Under the pieces are notes generated by a model that searched no databases, had not been told where the DNA came from, and saw nothing but the letters and a program-made list of their open reading frames with translations. This document shows positions 33,460-43,616 of a stretch of DNA of 64,000 nucleotides, piece after piece. Every line of letters begins with the position of its first letter. The first letter of the stretch is position 1. The position numbers and the translations under genes were made by a program. The stretch comes from Argonema galeatum A003/A1 (lineage in GTDB: Bacteria; Cyanobacteriota; Cyanobacteriia; Cyanobacteriales; Aerosakkonemataceae): the NCBI RefSeq assembly GCF_023333595.1, contig NZ_JAIQZM010000011.1:26726-90725 (forward strand). The letters are read 5' to 3'.

Positions 33460-34827
33460 TCATTTTACCCAAACGGTTTTAATGTTTACAAATTCATGAA
33501 TTCCTTGAACACCCAGTTCTCGTCCGTATCCAGAACGTTTGATGCCTCCAAAAGGCAGACGCGGATCGGATTTGACTAGGCTGTTGATAAAGACTGCACC
33601 CGCTTCTAGTTCCGAAATTAAACGATCGCGCTCTTTCTCTACTGTAGTCCAGGCACTGGCTCCCAGTCCAAAAGGAATTGCATTAGCGCGTGCGATCGCT
33701 TCGTCAATATCCTTCACCCTGAATAAGAGTGCCACTGGGCCAAAAAACTCTTCGCTCTCGGCTGGGCTGCCCGGTGCGAAATCTGTCAAAATTGTGGCAG
33801 GATAAAAGTTTCCCGGACGATCGGACAAAGGTTTTCCACCCGTAAGCACTTTTGCTCCTTTCTCAAGGCTCTGTTGTACTAGCCTATCTAGATCTTGAAG
33901 GATATCTGGGGTGGCCAGAGGGCCGAGATCCGTGTCAGGATTCATGGGATCGCCAATTTTTAAGGCTTGGAATTTGGCTAGGAAACGTTTTTCAAATTCA
34001 TCTGCGATCGCTTCCTGTAGGATAAAGCGTTTCGCCGCAATGCAAGATTGTCCGTTATTCAACATCCGCGCCGCCACACCTGTGGAAACCGCTGCTTCCA
34101 AATCAGCACTTTCCAGGACAATATACGGATCGCTTCCACCCAATTCCAGGACAGTTTTTTTAATATGTTTACCGGCGGCGGCGGCGAGAGACGCACCAGC
34201 TGCCTCGCTTCCAGTCAGGGTGGCAGCTTTTACGCGATCGTCGGCAATTATAGCAGCGACTCGATCCGATCCCACCAACAACGTTTGAAACACTCCTGGT
34301 GGAAAACCAGCTTGTTTGATAATCTCCTCAATTGCTAAAGCAGACTGAGGCACGTTGGATGCGTGTTTGAGCAATCCTACATTACCCGCCATCAGTGCTG
34401 GTGCGGCAAACCGAAATACTTGCCAGAAGGGGAAATTCCAGGGCATGACTGCTAAAATTGCACCTAGCGGCTCGTATCGCACAAAGCTTTGGCTGGCGTC
34501 GGTTGCCACCGGGACATCTGCCAGAAATTGGGCGGCTTGTTGGGCGTAGTAGCGACATACCAAGGCACATTTTTCAACTTCGGCGATCGCAGCCTTAATC
34601 GGCTTACCCATCTCCAGCGTCATGATTTTGGCAAAATCTTCGCGATCGCGCTCTAGAATTCGAGCAGCTTCATTCATCCACTCGGCTCTTTGTCTTATTG
34701 TCGTCTTGCGGTAATCCACAAACGCTTTTTCTGCCAGATCCAGTTTCGCTTCTATTTCTGCTTCCGTCAGCGGCTCAAAGCTTTGAAGCGTTTCTCCCGT
34801 TGCCGGATTTATAGTGGCGATACCCAT
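33460..34827 (-). CDS. gabD: NAD(P)-dependent succinate-semialdehyde dehydrogenase
   Basis: 455 residues from ATG 34827 (GGAGAT upstream). Aldehyde dehydrogenase family: MPWNFPFWQVFRFAAPALMAGN, TGSEAAGASLAAAAGKH, catalytic Glu in LELGGSDPYIV and catalytic Cys in NNGQSCIAAKRF. The C-terminal PFGGIKRSGYGRELG is typical of SSADH. Together with the ALS-like enzyme it would convert 2-oxoglutarate to succinate. About 300 bp and the DUF2283 gene lie between them, so one transcript is possible but not shown. Confidence 0.9.
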   Translation of the reverse strand: MGIATINPATGETLQSFEPLTEAEIEAKLDLAEKAFVDYRKTTIRQRAEWMNEAARILERDREDFAKIMTLEMGKPIKAAIAEVEKCALVCRYYAQQAAQFLADVPVATDASQSFVRYEPLGAILAVMPWNFPFWQVFRFAAPALMAGNVGLLKHASNVPQSALAIEEIIKQAGFPPGVFQTLLVGSDRVAAIIADDRVKAATLTGSEAAGASLAAAAGKHIKKTVLELGGSDPYIVLESADLEAAVSTGVAARMLNNGQSCIAAKRFILQEAIADEFEKRFLAKFQALKIGDPMNPDTDLGPLATPDILQDLDRLVQQSLEKGAKVLTGGKPLSDRPGNFYPATILTDFAPGSPAESEEFFGPVALLFRVKDIDEAIARANAIPFGLGASAWTTVEKERDRLISELEAGAVFINSLVKSDPRLPFGGIKRSGYGRELGVQGIHEFVNIKTVWVK

Positions 34828-35541
34828 TGTTTCGATCTCCAGTTCCACAAATAGATTGGGGTAGCCCTGAGACTTCTCGCCTCACCTACCGAGCTACCCG
34901 CGTAATTATGTCGGTTTTAGATTCAAATTCTCATTTAAAATCTAAGATGATTAGATCCCCATCTACTATTATTATTTCACACTCGTTGCTTATGGGATCT
35001 GTATAAATGCGGTTTTCTCTTTCGGCGAAGCCCTTGATTCTAAACCCTTCTTCCCCTAGTCCCTAGCAAGAAAGCCCCTAGTCCCTAGCTATATCAGTCC
35101 TAAAGCACGGCATCCGAAGCACTTTGCTATAAATCCGGCATTCTAAACTTTTCCTGTCTAAAGGTGGTAAGATTTAATAAAGAATTAAATATCTTTTGGC
35201 CTGACTGAATTTAGCTTACAGATATGTGCTGTTACCACTTTCGTGGAGCGACACTGCCTCTAAGCGAACTAGGACGACCAAAATCTGTGGAATCAATGCG
35301 AGCCAATCCATTGCAAGCGCCACCGCACGACCGTACCTCCCCCTTCTTTGCCGCCTCCTCTATCCCCCCTCTCTGGGAGGACAAACGAGCAAGCCTTAGT
35401 TTATGGTAAAAATAAGCAAAAATGCTTATTCGTGGGGATGTCAGAGTTGCAAATTGTCATTAGTGCCGCTTGGGGAATGCCTCGTCCACTCTTTTTCAGA
35501 TAACAATCTCCTAAATTTACAGTTTCCCCTGAAAACAGAGC
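34828..35541. other. Non-coding spacer
   Basis: About 710 bp with no convincing gene; the 35224-35409 frame is compositionally unlike a protein. It contains CCCTAGTCCCTAG simple repeats at about 35050-35090. Bases 35466-35495 (GCCGCTTG.GGAATGCCTCGT) recur at 37024-37053 upstream of the second receiver gene, so this leader is part of a duplicated block. Confidence 0.6.
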
Positions 35542-35973
35542 ATGGATGATATGCAACTCTCCTTGAACAATACTCTGCCGCTTAATGCGAATTGCCCAGT
35601 AGTTTTGGTTGTGGATGACAATGAAGACAACTTACTGCTGGTTTCCCTGGCTGTTCAACAATTCTTAAATTGCTCCCTAATCGTTGCCGCAGATGGCAAA
35701 ACAGCTATATCGCTAGCTCAGCTTTACCGTCCCGATCTAATCTTGTTGGATATTGTTCTGCCTGACTTGAACGGTTTTGAGGTGACCGCGAGCCTCAAGC
35801 AGCATTGGCAAACAAGAACAATTCCCATCGTAGCAGTCACAGCTTTGGCAAGAGAAGAAGAATGCGATCGCATTCTAGCAGCAGGTTGCGACGGCTACCT
35901 TAGCAAACCCTATATGCTTGAGGACTTAGAAAAAGTCATCTATCGTTATCTACGGACACCATCTCTGGTTTGA
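35542..35973 (+). CDS. Receiver-only response regulator, copy 1
   Basis: 143 residues: one CheY-like REC domain and no output domain. The acidic pair is in VVDDNEDN, the phospho-acceptor Asp in PDLILLDIVLPDLNG, then VTALAR (Thr) and the Lys in YLSKPY. Its last 28 bases overlap the 3' end of the convergent DUF2294 gene. A paralogous pair lies at 37101-37914. Such REC proteins are Cph-type or hybrid-kinase partners; the partner is not in the window. Confidence 0.92.
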   Translation: MDDMQLSLNNTLPLNANCPVVLVVDDNEDNLLLVSLAVQQFLNCSLIVAADGKTAISLAQLYRPDLILLDIVLPDLNGFEVTASLKQHWQTRTIPIVAVTALAREEECDRILAAGCDGYLSKPYMLEDLEKVIYRYLRTPSLV

Positions 35974-36365
35974 CTTGGGGTGGGACAGCTTGCATCGCTA
36001 ACTGTAGGCGAGACATCCAAAACGGCGATAATGCCGGTACGACCAGTTTCTATGGTAGTGTCGATGAGCAGGTCAACCACAGACACGCCAATCACTTCTT
36101 CAATTACCTCCACAAGCTGTGGCTTAATGGCAGCATCAACATTCGATCTTACTTGCTGGGCCAAGTTGCTGCGATCGTTCTTTGCTAGAAGTTGCACAGG
36201 ACGGGAGATAGCATTCTCCAACACGATCGCAAGTTTGTTATCAAACAGCTGGCAAGTTACTTTATCAGGCTGATGTCCCACTTGATTGCGGTACAAATCC
36301 TGGATGCGTTGCGAAAAAACTTGTTCTAGTTGCTGTCGTGTCAGGTTCGATCTCGGCTTATCCAT
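35946..36365 (-). CDS. DUF2294 protein, copy 1
   Basis: About 139 residues. DUF2294 features: LEQVFSQRIQDLYRNQVGHQP, VTCQLFDNKLAIVLENAIS, then RSNVDAAIKPQLVEVIEEVIGVSVVDLLIDTTIETGRTGIIAVL. The function is unknown. Convergent and overlapping with the receiver gene by 28 bp, so the two mRNAs are antisense at their ends. Confidence 0.85.
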   Translation of the reverse strand: MDKPRSNLTRQQLEQVFSQRIQDLYRNQVGHQPDKVTCQLFDNKLAIVLENAISRPVQLLAKNDRSNLAQQVRSNVDAAIKPQLVEVIEEVIGVSVVDLLIDTTIETGRTGIIAVLDVSPTVSDASCPTPSQTRDGVRR

Positions 36366-36645
36366 AGACCTCACTTTAGGAACAGCTGCATAATGTTAGC
36401 TGTCTACTTTGAGCGTAGCAGCCGACACAATTTCAAAAATGAGCCAAAAGAAGTATTTACTCAACAGCGCGGAGATCCCAAATATATCGACCTGATATTG
36501 ATGTGAGGTGAATATATGTTTAAGGACAACAGTTTTTGCAAGTGGAAAAATAAAAAAAACTGTCACAAAGGTCACTAAAAACTAACTTTATTATATTACC
36601 CTCGGTCACTTCCCTAATATTTGGGCGTCCAGCTGTTATTGGATG

Positions 36646-36811
36646 TATAGCAACCGCTTTCGTCGGTTAAGCCATAAATCTGCGGTAGGGGCGAAGCATT
36701 CGGGCATATAATTTATTGGTTAAAACCTTATATTTACTACCCGAATGCTAATGCCTCCGGCACGCACTCGCGTTCGCCCCTACTGCCCTAATCGCCAAGG
36801 CGGTTGCTATA
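36646..36811. mobile_element. MITE with TATAGCAACCGC terminal inverted repeats
   Basis: The 166-bp element has ends TATAGCAACCGC (36646-36657) and GCGGTTGCTATA (36800-36811). Flanking TA bases may be target duplication as in Tc1/IS630-type elements, which is inference. Inside are GTAGGGGCGAAGCATTCGGG (from 36685) and the partly complementary CCCGAATGCT and TTCGCCCCTAC, so the GGGCGAAGCATT hairpin is nested. The rest of 36375-37100 has no gene. Confidence 0.75.
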
Positions 36812-37100
36812 TTTGGAATATTATCTTGATTATAGATTATTTTCGGTCAAAATATTCATTTTTTGACTTTTTTACACTAAAATATCTTCATTAGCTAGCA
36901 TTAGGGGTATGAAGGATGAAATTAGCTGTTCATCCTTCGTATTTTTACACGGGCCAATCCCTTTCAAGCGCCACACCCTCAGTCCCCCTTTTACAGAGAG
37001 AAGATAAGGACTAAACTTTTATCTTGCCGCTTGAGGAATGCCTCGTTCAGTCTTACGCCGAAGCTTGCAGCAACCAATTTACAATTTCCCCCAACAGAGA

Positions 37101-37511
37101 ATGGATATGGAATTTTCTCTTGGCAGCAGCGATCGGCCCGTTGCCCAAAGGCCATTAGTTTTAGCTGTCGATGACAATGAAGATAATTTAGTGCTGATCG
37201 GTTTTACGCTCGAGCTGATTGGTTGCGCTTTCATCACTGCTGACACCGGCGAGACGGCTATAGCTTTAGCACAAAGGTATTTGCCAGATCTAATCCTGCT
37301 TGATATTATGCTCCCCGACATTAACGGTATAGAGATTGTGACTCGTCTTAGGGAAGATACCCGCACAAAGAAGATTCCAATCATTGCAGTCACCGCTTTA
37401 GCAAGAGCAGAAGACCGGACTAACATTCTAGCGGCAGGTTGTAATGATTACATTACTAAGCCTTATGTAGTTGATGATTTGGAACTTATTCTGCGCCGCT
37501 ACTTGAAGTAA
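37101..37511 (+). CDS. Receiver-only response regulator, copy 2
   Basis: 136 residues from ATG 37101 (same CAGAGMATGGAT context as copy 1). A single REC domain: AVDDNEDN, PDLILLDIMLPDING with the phospho-acceptor Asp, VTALARAED and YITKPY. It is paralogous to the 35542 gene and is followed, 7 bp on, by a convergent DUF2294 gene. Confidence 0.92.
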   Translation: MDMEFSLGSSDRPVAQRPLVLAVDDNEDNLVLIGFTLELIGCAFITADTGETAIALAQRYLPDLILLDIMLPDINGIEIVTRLREDTRTKKIPIIAVTALARAEDRTNILAAGCNDYITKPYVVDDLELILRRYLK

Positions 37512-37518
37512 ACAGCCT

Positions 37519-37914
37519 TTATTTCTGGCGCTTCGAGCTAGTAGAAGAATCGCGAACTTCAGGCTCCCTATCCAAAATAACAATTGTGGCAGTACGGCCT
37601 GTATCCAATTTAGCATCACTTAGCAAGTCAATTATGGCAACTCCCACAACTTCTTCGATTAATTCCTTGAGTTGTGGTTGAATTGCCGTATTTAAATCCG
37701 ATCGTACCTGTTCGGCCAACTCTTGTTGACCGCTGTTAAGCAGAAATTGCTCGGGTTGGGTAACTGTATCCTCCAAAATTATGACAATTTTGGAATCAAA
37801 AATCTCGCAAGTCACTTGACTGGGCTGATGGCCCAGTTGAGAGCGATATAAAGCCTGGATACGCTGTGACAGGGTTCGCTCTAATTGCCCACGGGTAGGG
37901 GCTGATTTTTCCAT
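37519..37914 (-). CDS. DUF2294 protein, copy 2
   Basis: 131 residues, paralogous to the 35946 gene: LERTLSQRIQALYRSQLGHQP, VTCEIFDSKIVIILED, and LKELIEEVVGVAIIDLLSDAKLDTGRTATIVIL. No membrane or catalytic motif is obvious. Faces the receiver gene tail to tail. Confidence 0.87.
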   Translation of the reverse strand: MEKSAPTRGQLERTLSQRIQALYRSQLGHQPSQVTCEIFDSKIVIILEDTVTQPEQFLLNSGQQELAEQVRSDLNTAIQPQLKELIEEVVGVAIIDLLSDAKLDTGRTATIVILDREPEVRDSSTSSKRQK

Positions 37915-38084
37915 ATCTATAGGTACATTTCTTAAGTTAGAGGAACGAAGAAATACTGGCGGACACTATATCAGACTTTAGAAGGAAGAAAAAAGCCAAG
38001 CAATAGCCATATCCTACCACAGCATTGTCCTACAGACTCTGGAATAAGAAAGGGAATTATTGAGCTAACGGACAGAGTGCTGGG

Positions 38085-39131
38085 TCACGGGTAAATCAAA
38101 ATCTTGTAGGTTTCCGGGTTTGGCGCGATCGCTTGTTCCACAGCTTGAGCTAGATTTTTAAGAGGATAGCGATCGCTAATCAACGCATCCACATCAATTC
38201 GCCGATTGAACACAATATCAGTCGCCAGAGATTGAACCCGGTACGAAGAACTGTAGCTGCCCATCAAATCAATTTCGCGACGATAGAGGATATTGGGATT
38301 GATAGGAATTTCCACCCGATCGGGGAATTCAGCAAAAAACAGAATCTTCCCACCCTTGCGCGTGCAATCGAGTGCTTGGAAGAAAGCTTTTTCGCTGGGA
38401 ACAGCTAGGAGAGTGGTATCAACTCCCATACCTCCCGTTAGTGCTTTTAATTTGGCCGGTAACTCTGGATCGCGAGCATCAAACGCAGCTTCTGCCCCTA
38501 CAGCAAGGGCTTTCTCAATGCGGGATGGCAAGAGGTCTGTTGCTATAGCCCTAGCTCCAAAATATTTTACCAACATCACGAACATCAGTCCGATCGGCCC
38601 CGCACCAGTCACCAGCACAGTTTGACCCGGAGTAACTTGAGCTTTTTTAACCGCCTTAAGACAACAGTTAGTAGGCTCAACAAAACTAGCCTGCTCAAAA
38701 GTCACCTCATCGGGAATCGAAATCAATCCACCATTGCGAACAATGTGACCCGGAACCTTCACATATTCCGCAAAGCCGCCACCGCTGGGAGCAAACCCAG
38801 CAGTTGTAGTGATGTTCTTGTAAACATCGCACATCGAGAAATTGTCATTCAGACAGTATTCGCAGTGCATACAGGGAATGTGGTGCATCACCACAACTCG
38901 CTGTCCCACCTGAATCTTTTTGACTCCATCTCCCACAGCCGAAATAACACCAGCAGTTTCGTGTCCAAAGATGCGCGGTGGTTCGTAAAGCGGATAGCGA
39001 ATCTTTTTTATATCTGACTGGCACAAACCGACTACCCGCACCTGTACCAGCACCTCATCCGCTTCCAGTTGCGGTATTGGCACCTCTTCGTAGCTCAGCT
39101 GGTTGACGCCTCTGAATACCTGTGCTTTCAT
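38085..39131 (-). CDS. Zinc-dependent medium-chain alcohol/polyol dehydrogenase
   Basis: About 348 residues from ATG 39131 (GGGGAAG upstream). The catalytic zinc site is CQSDIKK and GHETAG; the structural zinc site has four cysteines in CMHCEYCLNDNFSMC. The NAD-binding motif is VTGAGPIGLMFVML. Closest in type to threonine/sorbitol dehydrogenases; the substrate is not determined. Monocistronic. Confidence 0.88.
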   Translation of the reverse strand: MKAQVFRGVNQLSYEEVPIPQLEADEVLVQVRVVGLCQSDIKKIRYPLYEPPRIFGHETAGVISAVGDGVKKIQVGQRVVVMHHIPCMHCEYCLNDNFSMCDVYKNITTTAGFAPSGGGFAEYVKVPGHIVRNGGLISIPDEVTFEQASFVEPTNCCLKAVKKAQVTPGQTVLVTGAGPIGLMFVMLVKYFGARAIATDLLPSRIEKALAVGAEAAFDARDPELPAKLKALTGGMGVDTTLLAVPSEKAFFQALDCTRKGGKILFFAEFPDRVEIPINPNILYRREIDLMGSYSSSYRVQSLATDIVFNRRIDVDALISDRYPLKNLAQAVEQAIAPNPETYKILIYP

Positions 39132-39754
39132 CTGTCTTCCCCGCGAATGACCCCTACCATAGCTGTCCTGGGCTTGGTGGTGGGTTGTTGACACCTATCC
39201 TTTTTTGCCCACTGATATTAAACTTTACCATTTTGCTGCCATAAGGGGCGCATTACGTAAGGATTGCGGCAGTGGCAGGTTCTGAATGGCTACCAACTTA
39301 AGCCGGGACAGTCTCGCCCTCACCCCCCCTTTGACGAGGAGTAGGGGTCACGGGAGTATTTCTCCGTATTTCTCCCCCCTTTTTGACCTCTTCGACGGAG
39401 GTTGGACGGGGACGAGAGTATTTCTCCCCCCTCTCCGATCTCGAAGAGGGGGGTTGGGGGGGTGAGGTTTGTCCAGTTTTAGGTTGGTATCCAGTACAGC
39501 AGAGCAGGGATTTCGGCTATTACCAAAAACGAATTCACACATCCCTTGAGGTAGCTTACTGCTTATACATTATCACCTCATTTCTCTGTTGAAATGCGTA
39601 ATTCATAGAGTTTTAAAATGAGTTAAATCAGTACGTAAAAACCGATCTATGTTTTCAGCTAGAACGAATTTTAGGATAACTCCTAAAAATTTGTCCTGAT
39701 GGGAAATCGGAGTGTCTGTAACAGGAATTAGAGACGCAAACACAACGATTTTTT
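39132..39754. repeat. Spacer with low-complexity CTCCCCCC / GGGGGG repeats
   Basis: About 620 bp. Bases 39320-39470 consist of repeated AGTATTTCTCC, GACGAGG and C6/G7 runs that can fold on themselves. No protein-like frame is convincing. The remainder up to 39754 is AT-rich and should hold the patX promoter. Confidence 0.6.
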
Positions 39755-39961
39755 ATGGGACATCACAGTTCTACTATTTGGATGGGTTTATTCTTGGTTC
39801 TCTTCACTCCTATTTCCCAAGAGCTTGGGAATCGCTCAACCAAGACTTTGGATTTTAACAGTTCGGAACAATTTATATCCCAAAGCCTCCCCTTGGAGCA
39901 ACACTTCATAGCTGTTGCCAATTGCAATCGAGGCAGCGGAAGAAGGGGGGGGTGTCCATAA
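39755..39961 (+). CDS. patX: PatX-like RGSGR peptide precursor
   Basis: A 68-residue small protein. The N-terminus (about 1-24) is a signal-peptide-like hydrophobic segment, STIWMGLFLVLFTPI. The middle is polar. The C-terminus is CNRGSGRRGGCP, containing RGSGR, the exact pentapeptide of PatS/HetN that binds HetR. hetR starts 540 bp downstream on the same strand. Genes with a signal peptide and RGSGR-type motif next to hetR are known in filamentous cyanobacteria as patX. I infer a secreted precursor of a HetR-inhibiting morphogen-like peptide. The GGCP tail is unusual and may be cleaved. Confidence 0.82.
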   Translation: MGHHSSTIWMGLFLVLFTPISQELGNRSTKTLDFNSSEQFISQSLPLEQHFIAVANCNRGSGRRGGCP

Positions 39962-41399
<1,438 letters not shown>

Positions 41400-41472
41400 G
41401 ATTGAGGCTTAGTAGCCTTCAGCACGCCAGTACTGAAGTCGTAGTGATATAGGGTGCGATCTAATAAAACCA

Positions 41473-41494
41473 GATCTGGGCAGGGGCCCAGATC
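41473..41494. terminator. Hairpin between convergent hetR and methyltransferase genes
   Basis: GATCTGGGC (41473-41481), loop AGGG, GCCCAGATC (41486-41494): a perfect 9-bp GC-rich stem placed between the two 3' ends. Confidence 0.65.
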
Positions 41495-41515
41495 GCCTCT
41501 AAGATAATCTAAGTT

Positions 41516-42238
41516 TTAAAATCTCTCGGTCTTGATAGCACGGATGTGGGTAAATTTCCACATATCCTGAATGCTGATAACGGTAAATCCCAAATTTTCT
41601 AAGTCAGTTCGGAATTGACCTTTGTCGCTAAACCGTGAAGTTGATTCGATAATATGTAATTGACCGTCAAGTTTCAGAGTACGATGCGCTTCCCGCAGAT
41701 AGTCGGTGAAATTTGAACCCATCAAAGAAAGAGAAAAAATAGCCACATCTAGAGTTTCATCATCTAGCGGAACGTGCGCCATATCGCAAGCGATCGCATT
41801 ATTATTAATAGCAATATGGTCAAAGCTGTAAACTGTATGTCTATCTGAAACTGCCTCAGCTAATTTCGCTTCACCGCAACCAAAATCGCCAATGGTGTAG
41901 TCGCTACGTTGTTGACACCAACGAATCATCTCCTCGTATGGGATTACAGCCCAATCTTTTCTTGACTTTTGATACAAAGTATGGTATTGCGCCCACTCTT
42001 CTGGATTTTCCTGTAAGCGTTGGTGAGTGGTGGCGCTGTGGGTTTGGTTCCAGTGGCGGTTGAGGGTGGAGAAGTCGCCGTAACGCGCCAGTCGTTGCTG
42101 TACTTCGGCTGGGTTGGTATCTGGAATGGGGACAATGATTTCCGGGCGGGTGATGATTTGGACTTCGCCAGATGCAAGACGTTCTAACCAGGCGATCGCA
42201 TTTTGTAAGCTTGAGCAGAGGATAAGGTATGATGACAT
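41516..42238 (-). CDS. Rrp8-like SAM-dependent methyltransferase
   Basis: 240 residues. The C-terminal half matches the Rrp8/Methyltransf_8 pattern of the nucleolar m1A rRNA methylase: TIGDFGCGEAKLAEAV (SAM motif I), YSFDHIA, ACDMAHVPLDDETLDVAIFS and SLMGSNFTDYLREAHRTLK, then IIESTSRF. The N-terminal ~100 residues are different and include WAQYHTLYQKSRKDW. The target is presumably RNA but is not proven. Divergent from the restriction-type operon; probably unrelated to it. Confidence 0.8.
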   Translation of the reverse strand: MSSYLILCSSLQNAIAWLERLASGEVQIITRPEIIVPIPDTNPAEVQQRLARYGDFSTLNRHWNQTHSATTHQRLQENPEEWAQYHTLYQKSRKDWAVIPYEEMIRWCQQRSDYTIGDFGCGEAKLAEAVSDRHTVYSFDHIAINNNAIACDMAHVPLDDETLDVAIFSLSLMGSNFTDYLREAHRTLKLDGQLHIIESTSRFSDKGQFRTDLENLGFTVISIQDMWKFTHIRAIKTERF

Positions 42239-42333
42239 AGCAACAAGAAATCAAAATTTGTTGAAAAAAATAATCAGAAATTTGTTATTATATTTTTGAA
42301 TATCAAACCATTAAAAGTGGCGCAGTTTTTTAG

Positions 42334-43551
42334 ATGATGCTTGAATTTAAGTCGAAAACCAAAAATATAAAATCACCTACTGTACTCGATATTTTTTGCG
42401 GTGCAGGTGGGATGAGCTTAGGCTTTCAGAATGCTGGCTGTGAAATATTAGGGGGAATTGATAAAAATCCTCATGCTATAAGAACTCATCATAGAAATTT
42501 CCCTAACTGTAAACTGATGCGTGATGCTCACTCTATCGAATCTATTACTGATTTGAGTAAACTGGATATCACTCCGGGAGAAATTGATATTTTAATTGGG
42601 GGGCCACCCTGTCAAGTATTTTCAGTAGTAGGCATTGGTAAAATGAAGTCTTTAGGCAAACAGATTGAAAGTGATGTTAGAAATTTCTTATATGAGGATT
42701 TTATTAGATTTATTCAATATTATAAGCCTTTGTTTTTTGTAATTGAAAATGTCAACTATCTCCTCAATCACTGGATATTTCCTACTTTTATAAGAGATTT
42801 AGAAAATGGATTAACTAGAAAAAAGCATGATTATCCAGGCTATGATCTTAGCTATCGAATTCTAACCGCTTCTGATTATGGTGTTCCTCAAATCCGAAAA
42901 CGCTTATTTATTGTTGGTAGGCGTAAAGATACGAATCTAACTTTCGAGTTCCCAGATGCAAAGACAGGTTCTCCTGTCTCTGTAGGGGAAGCAATTGGAG
43001 ATTTACCAGAATTAGAGCCTATGTGTTTACCTTTGAAGAGTAAAAGCACTGCACCAAAGCAAATTGACTCTCCTAAAGCTTACAAATTTTCGCCTGAATC
43101 TGAGTATCAAAAGCTAATGAGAAATAAATCTTACGATACGGTAATGAATCATCTTTGTCGATCGCATAATGATAAAGATTTGCATATCTTTAGCATCATG
43201 CCTCAAGGGGGTAAATATAAAAATATCCCTGATGAGTTAAAACGCTACAGCGACGAAATTTTTGATGATAAGTATAAACGCTTGCACTGGGATAAACCCT
43301 CATGGACACTAACGGCACATATGCAGAAAGATTGTTTAGCCTATATCCATCCAACACAAACGAGAAGTATCTCTGTAAGAGAAGCTGCTAGGCTTCAAAG
43401 TTTCCCCGATCATTTTGTATTTGATGCACCTATGACTAGGATGTTTGAATTAGTTGGTAATTCAGTACCACCTCTTTTGGCTGAAGCGATCGCCAGACCC
43501 ATTGTAAAACAAGTACAAGCCTACTACGAGGCTCAGTCCGAAAGGGGTTAA
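42334..43551 (+). CDS. DNA (cytosine-5)-methyltransferase
   Basis: 405 residues; all catalytic motifs are present: I FCGAGGMSLGF, IV GGPPCQVFS with the nucleophile Cys, VI ENVNYLL, VIII QIRKRLFIVGRR, and X GNSVPPLLAEAIA. The target-recognition region (about 210-330) cannot be assigned a sequence. First gene of an operon with the Z1 protein (65 bp gap) and the PD-(D/E)XK protein. AT-rich compared with the flanking core genes, consistent with transfer. Confidence 0.95.
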   Translation: MMLEFKSKTKNIKSPTVLDIFCGAGGMSLGFQNAGCEILGGIDKNPHAIRTHHRNFPNCKLMRDAHSIESITDLSKLDITPGEIDILIGGPPCQVFSVVGIGKMKSLGKQIESDVRNFLYEDFIRFIQYYKPLFFVIENVNYLLNHWIFPTFIRDLENGLTRKKHDYPGYDLSYRILTASDYGVPQIRKRLFIVGRRKDTNLTFEFPDAKTGSPVSVGEAIGDLPELEPMCLPLKSKSTAPKQIDSPKAYKFSPESEYQKLMRNKSYDTVMNHLCRSHNDKDLHIFSIMPQGGKYKNIPDELKRYSDEIFDDKYKRLHWDKPSWTLTAHMQKDCLAYIHPTQTRSISVREAARLQSFPDHFVFDAPMTRMFELVGNSVPPLLAEAIARPIVKQVQAYYEAQSERG

Positions 43552-43616
43552 TCTAGGTTCAGGTAGACCTCAAGTACATTTCAAAACTAAAAGCAGACAA
43601 ATGGAGAATACCTAAA

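Noticed and set aside
35224..35409. 61-codon plus-strand ORF in the spacer before the first receiver gene
   Set aside because: No ribosome-binding site, no recognisable sequence and odd composition; the surrounding region is a repeat-bearing leader.
39320..39470. GC-run repeats upstream of patX as a regulatory element
   Set aside because: Composition is that of widespread low-complexity spacer repeats, similar to 2980-3155; nothing links it to hetR or patX.
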